Positions 24,441-32,499 of a DNA stretch of 36,143 nt are shown here, piece by piece; the stretch's first letter is position 1; each line of letters starts with the position of its first letter. The position numbers and the translations under genes were made by a program. Under the pieces are notes generated by a model. The model saw only the letters and a list, made by a program, of their open reading frames with translations. It made no database searches and was not told the origin of the DNA. The DNA is from Pseudomonadota bacterium (GTDB lineage: Bacteria > Pseudomonadota > Gammaproteobacteria > Steroidobacterales > Woeseiaceae): contig JAQCAD010000034.1 of the NCBI GenBank assembly GCA_027621915.1, positions 1 through 36,143 on the forward strand, written 5' to 3'.

Positions 24441-25826
24441 TTAATCCGCAGTCGCAGGATGGGTCTGCAAATTCTTCGCATCGGTCGGAATACCTTTCAG
24501 GAATTGCCCGGTCAAAACTCCCGCGACCATTGACCCGTTCACATTGAGCGCCGTTCTTGCCATGTCGATAAGTGGCTCGATGGAAATCAGCAACGCGGCA
24601 ATCGTTACCGGGAACCCCATTGCTGGCAACACGACGAGTGCCGCGAATGTCGCCCCACCACCTACACCGGCAATGCCGAGTGAGCTGATAGCGACAATCG
24701 CCACCAGTTTTACAATGAACGAAACAGTGAGCGGGTCAATTCCCATGGTCGGCGCGACCATCGTCGCAAGCATAGCCGGATAAATTCCCGCACAGCCATT
24801 TTGTCCGATGGTTGCTCCAAACGTGGCCGAAAGATTCGCTATAGATTGCGGGACGTTGAGCTCTGCAACCTGCGTCTCCACGTTTAGCGGAATGGTTGCC
24901 GCCGAACTCCTGGAGCCAAACGCAAAAGTCAGTACCGGCCAGACTTTGCGGAAATAGTGGCCAACATTGACCCCGTTGAGGCGCAAGAGGATTCCATGCA
25001 CACCAAACATGATGCCAATAGCGAGATAAGAGGCAACGATAAAGGCGAGCAAATTCAGAATATCAGCCGCATTCGAGCTGGCGACAACCTTGGTCATCAA
25101 CGCCAGGATTCCGTACGGCGTAAGTGACATCACCAGGTACACCAGCTTCATGATGACCGATTTGCTTACATCGATGAATCGCTCAATGCTTTTTCCGCGT
25201 GCCGGGTCCTCGGCCGATACCAGCAAAACCGCAATTCCAAGAAGCACACCAAATATGACGACCGCAATAACCGATGTCGGACGAGCGCCGGTAAGGTCAA
25301 GAAAAATGTTGTTAGGGATGAATCGGACCAGCATGTCCGCCAGCCCGAGATCTGACATTGAACCCTGGCGGGATAACAGCGTTTCAGCACGGGCGACCTC
25401 ACGCGCGCCTTCTGTCAGCCCCTCCGCGGTAAGCCCAAATGCGCTGGCCATCAGTATTCCAACCAAAGCCGCAATCATCGTCGTTCCGATCAATATGACG
25501 ACTACCGTGCCGCCGATCTTCCCGAGAGCCGCGACTTCGCGCATCTTGATCACGGCTGCAATCATCATGATCAGGACAAGTGGCATAACGATCATCATCA
25601 GGAGATTGACGTAACTGGTGCCTACCACGTTCGTCCATTCCAGCGTTCCGAGGATCGTTTCCGATCCGCCACCGTAAGCAAACTGCAACCCGAAGCCGAA
25701 GACCAGCCCGGCAATCAAGCCGCCCAGCACCTGCATTGACAAAGAGTATCTTGGGCGTCGAAAACGGCTCAGGAAGACAATAAGGCCGACGAATACGATG
25801 AGGTTGATGATTACCGGAATAGACAT
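24441..25826 (-). CDS. tcyP: L-cystine symporter, TcyP/YdjN type (DAACS family)
   Basis: A 461-residue inner-membrane transporter of the dicarboxylate/amino acid:cation symporter family. The N-terminal layout (LSMQVLGGLIAGLVFGFGLQFAY, SYVNLLMMIVMPLVLIMMIAAVIKM) is that of TcyP/YdjN. The core substrate region is visible as FAFGSRSSAATIPLNVETQ, the counterpart of the family's serine-rich loop, followed by NGCAGIYPAMLATMVAP and GVGGGATFAALVVLPAMGFP. Length matches TcyP (about 463). It imports L-cystine and sulfur analogues; exact specificity is inferred. Single gene, convergent with the CYD-motif gene, and preceded by a 292-nt leader region that contains a large irregular hairpin. Confidence 0.88.
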   Translation of the reverse strand: MSIPVIINLIVFVGLIVFLSRFRRPRYSLSMQVLGGLIAGLVFGFGLQFAYGGGSETILGTLEWTNVVGTSYVNLLMMIVMPLVLIMMIAAVIKMREVAALGKIGGTVVVILIGTTMIAALVGILMASAFGLTAEGLTEGAREVARAETLLSRQGSMSDLGLADMLVRFIPNNIFLDLTGARPTSVIAVVIFGVLLGIAVLLVSAEDPARGKSIERFIDVSKSVIMKLVYLVMSLTPYGILALMTKVVASSNAADILNLLAFIVASYLAIGIMFGVHGILLRLNGVNVGHYFRKVWPVLTFAFGSRSSAATIPLNVETQVAELNVPQSIANLSATFGATIGQNGCAGIYPAMLATMVAPTMGIDPLTVSFIVKLVAIVAISSLGIAGVGGGATFAALVVLPAMGFPVTIAALLISIEPLIDMARTALNVNGSMVAGVLTGQFLKGIPTDAKNLQTHPATAD

Positions 25827-26028
25827 ATTGGCGACCGTGTTTGAGATTGAATAACGAAGATCGGTGCCGATACCTGGCCGGCCCGAAGCCCTGCCAGACC
25901 GAATCTACACGAATCAACAGCGCGGTGTCATTGACAGTTGCATCTGTCGTTACAGCAGACCATCGGGGCACGGAATAAATTACACGGGAGAAAATACTTT
26001 CTTCAGGCGCCGTCGCCGACGAAAGGGA

Positions 26029-26101
26029 GTTGCCCCATCCTCCCGGTCCTTGTGCGCGGCTCGTGTGTTACGAAAACCGACCTGGCAGAGAATGGGGCAA
26101 C
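26029..26101. ncRNA. Possible structured RNA / long irregular hairpin
   Basis: Ten perfect base pairs (GTTGCCCCAT at 26029-26038, ATGGGGCAAC at 26092-26101) close a 53-nt interior that can form further helices: GGTC 26045-26048 with GACC 26079-26082, GG 26058-26059 with CC 26077-26078, and TCGT 26061-26064 with ACGA 26070-26073. It begins 17 bases after the stop of the Cys-rich lipoprotein gene and lies ~200 bases before the cystine symporter start on the same strand. There is no U-run, so it is not a standard terminator, and it matches no riboswitch consensus I know. Confidence 0.3.
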
Positions 26102-26118
26102 ATCGGGGACGCGCGCTA

Positions 26119-27924
26119 TCAGGGCGTGGCCGTGAACTCCGCAAGTTCAACGCGATCGCCCGACTCGATGTCAAATTCAACGATCAAGCCGATACCCGGT
26201 GCGTAGATTTTGTTCTCTTCGACGCCAGGATCCAGCGGCGTGAAGTCCGAGGTCCTGAGACAATTGCCATTACAGGAACCGCCCGGCGCCGCATCCGTGT
26301 CGGTTATGCTTTCGATGCGAATCACGTCCTCGGCCTCGCCGTACGAAACTTCAGTCCTGAAAATATCACCGACCTCGGGATCGAACGGCAACAGGATCCC
26401 CGGTTCCGCGCCGTCGCGGCCGGCTTTCCATGATCCCTCGATATCGACCAGCTCCGGTTCCTCCGGATCATCGCCTTCGAACAACTCGTAATTCCTGGCG
26501 ATTTCGCCGCAATACCAGACATTTCCAATGAGGTCCTGCGCATACCAGTCGCGGGTAAATTCGATGACCACGCCATCTTCGCGGGCAGTGTTTTCGACAA
26601 CCACACAGGTTACGCCGTCAATGAGTTTCGTTTCGCCGGTGACCTCGACTTCGATCGATTCGCCGTCACCTTCGTAAACCCATCGATTGCCTGTGACCAG
26701 CGGAAACCACGGGTTTACCGACACGGTGCCGCCTATTTCCAGCGGATCGACGAAGTTGGCAGCGAAAGCCGACCCGAACATTGGATCGTGTGCGGCGTCC
26801 CCGGTTTCCTCACAAAGCTTGAGGCGAGCATCGAATACTGCATCGCACTCTTCTCCGGCATCGGCAATATCGATTTCGACATCCGCCAGGCAATCGTTGC
26901 GATCGTCTTCGTCAGCGATATCGTCACAAATAGCGGTGCCTTCAAACAGGTCATCGATTACATCGACCTCACAGGCTTGTTGCAATGACACGGCGGCAGA
27001 TGAACATGGCCCCACCGCGAAGACGGCGATATCATCGCCGTTACCCATCGAGGCCACATCATTAACTGCGGCCGCGAGCGCTTCCTGTTCCGGCGTCGGC
27101 GCGAGATTGACCGGTATCATTCCATCCAGAATACCGTCCGCCGAATCGGCCGCCAGGGCAGCGATAATTTCGTCGAAACTCGTGCCCTCCAGATGCCCGG
27201 CTGCTCGCAGCAGAAATCCGATTGCCGCAGATGCCGAGTGAACTTCATCATCATCACCATGGCTGACGGGCACAAATCCCGGCGGATAAATATCTCGCCC
27301 GAGCGAATCCGTTTCGAACGCGCTCAGCACGTTGGCTTCGGCATTACCCATCGCTGTCGCAATCTCGGCGACGCTTATGATCGTGCCATCTCCGTCCGGA
27401 TCGAGCACCGCCCGGACCTGTTGCGCGATAAGCGTGGTCTGCAGCGAAATATTCAATCGCTGGACTGAACCGGCACTGCCTAGCACGACGACAGACTCGA
27501 GATTCGCGGGCGTGTCTTTGAACGTGTCGTCCACGGCATCGGTGTTGTCGAAAACGATAAAGACCGGCGTAGCCGCAAGAGCGTTCGGGACTGTCAGCGC
27601 GAACTGATCCTCGTCTGCAGGATCTCGGGTCAAATCAGCGATACTTGTCGCGGCGTTTAGCGCGTCGAGCCGGTCTCCTGCCGGATCAACACTGTCAAGC
27701 GCGTCCTGAACTTCGGCCGCGTCAAAAACAAACAACGTACCGCCGAATACCGGACCATCGGTTACCACGCCACTCAGCGCGATCGTTGTTGGCGGTGGCG
27801 GTGGTGGTGGCGAAGCGATCGGGTTACTGCCACCGCCGCAGGCGCTCAAACCAATTACAGCGCCTGACAACAGCGGCGAAAGTCGAATACGGCACCAGAG
27901 CTTTGAAAATTCATGCGAGTTCAT
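26119..27924 (-). CDS. Large lipoprotein with C-terminal Cys-rich module, unknown function
   Basis: A 601-residue lipoprotein: LSAC at 26-29 is a lipobox, followed by GGGSNP and a seven-proline spacer. Residues ~47-300 form a head with VVTDGPVFGGTLFVFD (recalling carboxypeptidase-like regulatory or Ig-like repeats) and an Asp-rich stretch (LDPDGDGTI) that could bind Ca2+. From about 300 to the end it is paralogous to the whole mature product of the upstream gene: the Cys-spaced part ending DAAHDPMFGSAFAANFVDPLE, WVYEGDGESIEVEVTGETKLIDG, DWYAQDLIGNVWYCGE, GSWKAGRDGAEPGILLPFDP and IYAPGIGLIVE. Its ATG overlaps the upstream stop as ATGA. Function unknown; outer-membrane or surface location inferred. 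Confidence 0.8.
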   Translation of the reverse strand: MNSHEFSKLWCRIRLSPLLSGAVIGLSACGGGSNPIASPPPPPPPTTIALSGVVTDGPVFGGTLFVFDAAEVQDALDSVDPAGDRLDALNAATSIADLTRDPADEDQFALTVPNALAATPVFIVFDNTDAVDDTFKDTPANLESVVVLGSAGSVQRLNISLQTTLIAQQVRAVLDPDGDGTIISVAEIATAMGNAEANVLSAFETDSLGRDIYPPGFVPVSHGDDDEVHSASAAIGFLLRAAGHLEGTSFDEIIAALAADSADGILDGMIPVNLAPTPEQEALAAAVNDVASMGNGDDIAVFAVGPCSSAAVSLQQACEVDVIDDLFEGTAICDDIADEDDRNDCLADVEIDIADAGEECDAVFDARLKLCEETGDAAHDPMFGSAFAANFVDPLEIGGTVSVNPWFPLVTGNRWVYEGDGESIEVEVTGETKLIDGVTCVVVENTAREDGVVIEFTRDWYAQDLIGNVWYCGEIARNYELFEGDDPEEPELVDIEGSWKAGRDGAEPGILLPFDPEVGDIFRTEVSYGEAEDVIRIESITDTDAAPGGSCNGNCLRTSDFTPLDPGVEENKIYAPGIGLIVEFDIESGDRVELAEFTATP

Positions 27925-28895
27925 TGTCCTACTCCTGTAAATGAGGCGAGCTCGACGCGTTCGCTGGTACCCGGTTTGATTTCGACGATCAGGCCGATGC
28001 CCGGTGCGTAAAATTTGTGTTCGACGCTGCCTGGTTCGAGTGGCGTGAAATCGAGCGTCATCAGGCAGGTGCCTGCACAGCTTCCGCCCGGCGATGTTTC
28101 AGTCGCATCGACCGCAAGAATCTCGATCAGATCCTCAGCGTCCGTCTGCGCGAATTCCTGGCGAATGACATCGCCTACCTGTGGGTCGAATGGCAGGAGA
28201 ATGCCCGGCTCCGCCTTGTCGCGCCCGGCTTTCCAGGACCCGTCAATATCGACCAGTTCGGGACCAGCGGTGTCGTCGCCATCGAATTCTTCAAAATTCT
28301 CGGCGATCTCGCCGCAATACCAGACGTTGCCGCTCGTGTCCTGCGCGTACCAGTCGTTAGTGATTTCGACCACAACACCGTCTTCCATCGCGGTATCGAT
28401 AACGACGATGCAGCTAATGCCATCAATCAGTTTCGTTTTACCGGTCACGACCACTTCTATGGATTCGCCGTCACCGGCATATACCCAGCTATTGCCTGGC
28501 ACGAGTGCGAACCATGGATTTGGATCTACGGAATTCCCGATCTCAAGCGGGTCGACGAAATTAGCTGCGAAATCTTCGCCAAACGCCGGGTCGTGAGTCG
28601 CATCGTCCAGGGACTCACAAACATCCAGCCTGGCTGCCAGGACGTCGTCGCATTCTTCGAGCCCGTCATCGAACTCATCTCCAGCCGCACCGAAGCACGC
28701 CGGGTCTTCATTAGCTGTATCCAGGCATTGCGCGGTCACTGTATAAAAGTCATCGCGCAAATCGAATTCACAGGCCAGTCTTTGTGTGTGGGCACTTGCT
28801 GAACAACCTGCCTCGGCGAATGCATTGCTACTCAATGCAAACAGGAATAGTCCTGCTGCGACGACGGTCATGGTCGTTGAATTGTCTATTCGCAT
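27921..28895 (-). CDS. Secreted Cys-rich module protein, paralogue of the next gene
   Basis: A 324-residue exported protein. I start at MRIDNSTTMTVV, with GGGAG eight bases upstream; the frame extends 33 codons further without a better site. The signal peptide ends NAFA. Six cysteines at 31, 42, 57, 67, 82 and 93 mark an N-terminal, probably disulfide-bonded, part. Then come DPAFGEDFAANFVDPLEIG, WVYAGDGESIEVVVTGKTKLIDG, NDWYAQDTSGNVWYCGE and FYAPGIGLIVEIK, each matched in the lipoprotein encoded next. The WVY...GD and APGIGLV pattern resembles beta-rich domains of unknown role in secreted bacterial proteins. No enzyme motif seen. Co-transcribed and translationally coupled with the lipoprotein gene. 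Confidence 0.8.
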   Translation of the reverse strand: MRIDNSTTMTVVAAGLFLFALSSNAFAEAGCSASAHTQRLACEFDLRDDFYTVTAQCLDTANEDPACFGAAGDEFDDGLEECDDVLAARLDVCESLDDATHDPAFGEDFAANFVDPLEIGNSVDPNPWFALVPGNSWVYAGDGESIEVVVTGKTKLIDGISCIVVIDTAMEDGVVVEITNDWYAQDTSGNVWYCGEIAENFEEFDGDDTAGPELVDIDGSWKAGRDKAEPGILLPFDPQVGDVIRQEFAQTDAEDLIEILAVDATETSPGGSCAGTCLMTLDFTPLEPGSVEHKFYAPGIGLIVEIKPGTSERVELASFTGVGQ

Positions 28896-29076
28896 TTTCT
28901 GAACTCCCTTGATAAGCGATGTGTGTCCAATCTGATAGACGGGAGGTCGGGAGAATTTCGGTTGAATTGCAGGCAGAAAGAAGCATTCCGACATTTTCTT
29001 CAGAATGCCGACCGGTTTTCGAATCGGGAGATGTCTGTATGAGTGTGTGCGTGACGAAACGCAGTGCCTGAAAAGA
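28896..29076. promoter_or_regulatory. Leader region of the Cys-rich gene pair
   Basis: A 181-nt gap between two minus-strand genes. It should hold the promoter of the Cys-rich pair. A short inverted repeat, GCATTC/GAATGC, lies near 28982-29007. I see no convincing -35/-10 pair, terminator or small gene. Confidence 0.3.
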
Positions 29077-30858
29077 TCAGTCGCTTCGCTTGCACGCCGA
29101 TTTTAGCGCTTTGAAAAATGCCTGGTGACGGCCGAACCGCCGCGCGAAGTCCAGCTCCGACTTTCCCCCTTTAGCCCGCATGAGACTGGCGAGCGTCCTT
29201 TGCTCAGCTGCAGGCCATTTACCCGGGTTCGTTGCCGCAACAACGGGGCATAGCCGGGTAAACCAACTACGTTCCTGGGCAGACCACTTTGCCATCGAAT
29301 GAATACGCAACTCGCTGGCCAGACCCCCGGCGAGTTTGCGATGAGACGCGCTTCTCGACCGAACATCGGTTTTGGCCAACTCCCGGGTCGTCAGCAAACC
29401 GCACGTTTCGATCCAGTCCTCGTCAAACCAGTCGCTCGTGCGGGCGCCTGGAAGTGTCAGGTGCATATCGCATTTCGCCAGGCACTTGAGGATATCTGTC
29501 GGCGTTCGTCGTCCTCTGTCGAACCTTAGCCTGCGAGACTCAGCCCTTGCCAGTTGCCTGACATCCTGATCGACCGGCCTGTAACCCAAGTGATAGTAGA
29601 ACCAGAACGCGCCGCTTTTGAGCGCTTCGGTATTTTCGCTACCGAACTGAAATGCATTCGCAATAAATCGATTACATCCGGTCAATGAGTGGAATACCCT
29701 CATGACCTGTACCCACAGCCACGCCGCTTCGCTCCCGCGATACTCATCGAAAATGTTGATCCCGGTGTTTGCCTGCCTGAACAAAATACTCGTGCCACCG
29801 TAGCCAATCGGTGCGCCATTCGAGAGGATCAGGAAACCCATCGTACATTCGAGCGGATAGCGGTGGTCTGCCTGCAGGCCGGTCACGACAATGTTGATGC
29901 CGGTGCCGACATCGGCAACGTACACTTCGTCGGGATTTGAATAGTTAAAATGAATGGTTTCCCGGTGCCTGACAGTCAGCGAACTCATCGCTATGTCAAT
30001 GTAGTGTTTACCGCGGGATTTGCTCACACGAGTTATCCGATCAAGTGGTCGCGTAATCTCATTCCGGGCATTGACAACTTTGCGACGCATGCCGGACTTT
30101 CGATAGAAGACCGATTTCGGTTTCATCACGTTGGCCGATTTCGACAGGCTCGATTCAGCCAGCTGGCATCTGACCGGAATTTCCGCTGCATTGTAGAGCG
30201 ACGCCCAAAACCGCACGTATCGCTGTCGCTCGCCCATTTGCGACAGCAGCCAGTCGAAGTCCGTTGCGCTCCCGTTCTTCACGGCAATGCCAAACCATTC
30301 CTCTGTGCTAACCCGACCACTGTCGAAGTAGTCCAATTCTGTGCCCTCGAGGATATGTTCGAGTAACTCGTCCATCCGGGTGGAGTCTTCGAGTTCCTGC
30401 CAGTCGATGGTGGCTATTCCGGGATAGTGACAGGATAACCAGGTCGCAACTTCGAAGGAAAACCGGTAGTGGATATCCGTTCCGGCGATTCCCGAGTCGC
30501 CGAGCCGCGTTCGCTGGACGTCACTGAGGCGACTCACAATCAGCGGAAAGTCAGCCAGGAGAGCGACTGCCTTGTCGTAGATATCTCGTGAGTCGGGGAA
30601 TGCGCGCATAAAGCAAAGCGTTTGGTGCAGAGATCGCAGATCAGCAGCAGTCCGCAAAGCCAGGCCTGGCAATTCCTCGAGCAGAATGGTTTTCTCGGCT
30701 GGATATGCCTTGCCGAAACAACTCCGCAGCTTGTTCAGCCGATGAATCGCCTGATGGGCAGATTTCATTGTCATCCACGGAATCTCTCGCAGCCGGTTTC
30801 CAGATCCTAGTCCCGGGCGCAGTTCGATCAATACGTACAAACTGTTACTGCGTGCCAT
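29077..30858 (-). CDS. Unknown protein with a GNAT-like segment
   Basis: A 593-residue soluble protein with no signal peptide or membrane helix; I do not recognise the family. Residues ~1-240 are mostly helical and Trp/Tyr-containing (TIDWQELEDSTRMDELLEHI, DFDWLLSQMGERQRYVRFW). Residues ~285-330 have alternating strands (YIDIAMSSLTVRHRETIHF). Residues ~335-435 resemble an acetyltransferase core: MGFLILSNGAPIGYGG, INIFDEYRGSEAAWLWVQVMRVF, then FQFGSENTEALKSGAFWFYYHLGYRP. The C-terminal ~100 residues are basic. The first ATG leaves only 31 bases to the divergent aminotransferase gene; in-frame ATGs at 30774 and 30768 are alternatives. A GNAT role is inference. Confidence 0.7.
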   Translation of the reverse strand: MARSNSLYVLIELRPGLGSGNRLREIPWMTMKSAHQAIHRLNKLRSCFGKAYPAEKTILLEELPGLALRTAADLRSLHQTLCFMRAFPDSRDIYDKAVALLADFPLIVSRLSDVQRTRLGDSGIAGTDIHYRFSFEVATWLSCHYPGIATIDWQELEDSTRMDELLEHILEGTELDYFDSGRVSTEEWFGIAVKNGSATDFDWLLSQMGERQRYVRFWASLYNAAEIPVRCQLAESSLSKSANVMKPKSVFYRKSGMRRKVVNARNEITRPLDRITRVSKSRGKHYIDIAMSSLTVRHRETIHFNYSNPDEVYVADVGTGINIVVTGLQADHRYPLECTMGFLILSNGAPIGYGGTSILFRQANTGINIFDEYRGSEAAWLWVQVMRVFHSLTGCNRFIANAFQFGSENTEALKSGAFWFYYHLGYRPVDQDVRQLARAESRRLRFDRGRRTPTDILKCLAKCDMHLTLPGARTSDWFDEDWIETCGLLTTRELAKTDVRSRSASHRKLAGGLASELRIHSMAKWSAQERSWFTRLCPVVAATNPGKWPAAEQRTLASLMRAKGGKSELDFARRFGRHQAFFKALKSACKRSD

Positions 30859-30889
30859 AATCTGGACATCCCATTGTCACGAGATCCGC

Positions 30890-32014
30890 ATGCTCCCCGA
30901 CTTTCGATTGGAAACTTACTTTTCCCGCTGGGAATTCCGTGCTCGCTATCACATGTGTGCATCCGACATGGAAAGCATGTCTGTCCGGGAGTTGCTCGAC
31001 CTGTCAGACGACGCAGACCGCAAGGCCTGGGATCAACTGCAGCTCGGTTACACGCAGACTTTTGGTGCTCCGGCGCTGCGGGCGGCTATTGCGGACACTT
31101 ATGAGACTGTCGACGAGTCGAATGTACTGACCTTCGCCGGCGCGGAGGAAGGCATCTTCGCAGCAATGCAGGCGTTACTGGCACCAGGCGACCACGCCAT
31201 TGTCGTAACGCCGAACTACCAGGCCGCTGAAACGATACCGGGTGCAATATGTGAAGTGACCGGCGTTGCACTCAATTCGGAACGCAACTGGGAGCTGGAT
31301 CTCGACGAAATCAATGACGCTCTCCGTTCGAACACCCGGCTGATTTCGATAAACTTCCCGCACAACCCGACCGGAAAAGTCATCGATCACAAGACTTTTG
31401 ACGGGCTTATTTCGCTCGCGCGCGAACGCGGCATTTACGTGTTCTCAGACGAAGTCTATCGTTTGCTTGAACGAGAAGATGAAAATCGCCTGCCTCAGGC
31501 CGCTGACGTATACGAGCGTGCCTTGTCCCTTAACGTCATGTCCAAAGCCTACGGCCTGCCGGGTCTGCGAATTGGCTGGATAGCAACTCAGGACAAGGAA
31601 ATGCTCGGTCGGATGGAGCGCGTAAAACACTATTTGTCGATCTGCAACTCTGGGCCAAGTGAAATTCTCGCGCAAATTGCTTTGAAATCCAGTGACTCGA
31701 TATTGCGTCGTAACCGGAAAATCATTCAGGAAAACCTGTCGCTCCTGGACTTCTTTTTTGCAGAACACCCGAACTTGTTCGAATGGATTATTCCCGACGG
31801 CGGATGCATCGGGTTCCCGCGCTACACCGGCAGCGACGGCGTTGAGGCGTTCTGCCACAACCTGGTCGAAAATGCCGGCGTGCTGTTATTGCCGGCGAGC
31901 GTCTACCGGTCTTCGCTGACCGTCGTTCCGAGCGATCGTTTCCGCATCGGTTATGGGCGCCTGAACACTGCGGAAGGCCTTGCGGCAATTCGTAATTTTA
32001 TTGGTAATCAATGA
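30890..32014 (+). CDS. Class I/II PLP aminotransferase
   Basis: A 374-residue fold-type I PLP enzyme. Key residues: Asn159 in NFPHNPTGK, Asp187 and Tyr190 in VFSDEVYRLLE, the Schiff-base Lys219 in MSKAYGLPGLRIGW, and the C-terminal Arg in SDRFRIGYGR. The N-terminus (PDFRLETYFSRWEF, LGYTQTFGAPALRAAIADTY) matches a subgroup of aspartate/aromatic-type aminotransferases and cystathionine-lyase-like enzymes, but nothing fixes the substrate. It diverges from the 593-residue unknown gene and precedes the zinc cluster by about 60 bases; there is no evident functional link with zinc uptake. Confidence 0.9.
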   Translation: MLPDFRLETYFSRWEFRARYHMCASDMESMSVRELLDLSDDADRKAWDQLQLGYTQTFGAPALRAAIADTYETVDESNVLTFAGAEEGIFAAMQALLAPGDHAIVVTPNYQAAETIPGAICEVTGVALNSERNWELDLDEINDALRSNTRLISINFPHNPTGKVIDHKTFDGLISLARERGIYVFSDEVYRLLEREDENRLPQAADVYERALSLNVMSKAYGLPGLRIGWIATQDKEMLGRMERVKHYLSICNSGPSEILAQIALKSSDSILRRNRKIIQENLSLLDFFFAEHPNLFEWIIPDGGCIGFPRYTGSDGVEAFCHNLVENAGVLLLPASVYRSSLTVVPSDRFRIGYGRLNTAEGLAAIRNFIGNQ

Positions 32015-32074
32015 CATATTCGTGTGTGCTGATTTCTGTTTAACAAGTCCCGCGCGATGGGATACAGTCCGCAC

Positions 32075-32395
32075 ATGCCTGATGTTCGCCAAAAGACCCG
32101 CTTGATCCCAAACCTTCTGCTGGCTGCCTTCCTTGTCGCAGCACAGTGGGGAGCGCTGGTCCATGCGTCCGAACACGAAGCTGGTGTGCCGCAAAATCAG
32201 GTGTGTAAGACCTGTGTTGCTGCCAGCCAGCTCGGGACCGCCTGTGTTGACACGTCACCGTTCGTCGAACCAGGTCACAGTAGATCGGTGGTACACGCCG
32301 AATCGATACGAGAATTCAAATCACTCCATGCACTGACCGCCCGGCAGCGCGGCCCACCCTCTCCACTTCAGAGCTATTTCGCAATCGACGAATAA
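32075..32395 (+). CDS. Small zinc-uptake-associated chaperone-like protein
   Basis: A 106-residue membrane-anchored or periplasmic protein. I start at MPDVRQKTRLIPN; an in-frame ATG six codons upstream is possible, and neither has a strong ribosome binding site. A hydrophobic segment (LLLAAFLVAAQWGALVHA) is followed by possible metal ligands: His30, His34, then CKTC with Cys44 and Cys47. This H-H-CxxC pattern behind an AQW-containing helix is what I recall for the short proteins annotated 'ABC-type zinc uptake system zinc chaperone' or DUF2946-like. Placement directly before an outer-membrane barrel and a zinc-binding ABC pair supports that. Metal handling is inferred. Confidence 0.65.
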   Translation: MPDVRQKTRLIPNLLLAAFLVAAQWGALVHASEHEAGVPQNQVCKTCVAASQLGTACVDTSPFVEPGHSRSVVHAESIREFKSLHALTARQRGPPSPLQSYFAIDE

Positions 32396-32399
32396 GAAT

Positions 32400-32430
32400 G
32401 AATCGCGAGGGCACGAACGCCCCGTGATTC
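32400..32430 (+). promoter_or_regulatory. Hairpin between zinc-cluster genes
   Basis: An imperfect stem (GAATCGCG at 32400-32407 with CGTGATTC at 32423-32430, plus two more pairs after one mismatch) with a 9-nt loop lies 5 bases after the chaperone-like stop. No T-run follows, so attenuation or mRNA processing is more likely than intrinsic termination, if it has a role at all. Confidence 0.25.
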
Positions 32431-32499
32431 GTGGATGAGATGCCAGCGGATCGCACTACGCAGTATCCGACCGCATTGAACGAATGGGTGGTGATTCAG

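Noticed and set aside
26029-26101. tRNA-like reading of the 73-nt hairpin
   Set aside because: Length is suggestive, but there is no T-loop GTTCRA motif, anticodon arm or CCA-compatible layout.
28017-28802. A 261-codon plus-strand open frame inside the Cys-rich gene
   Set aside because: It is the antisense shadow of a gene with a signal peptide, conserved motifs and a good ribosome binding site; its own translation has no family pattern.
32015-32074. Zur-box search upstream of the zinc cluster
   Set aside because: No AT-rich dyad resembling known Zur sites is visible here or upstream of the barrel gene; absence by eye is not proof.
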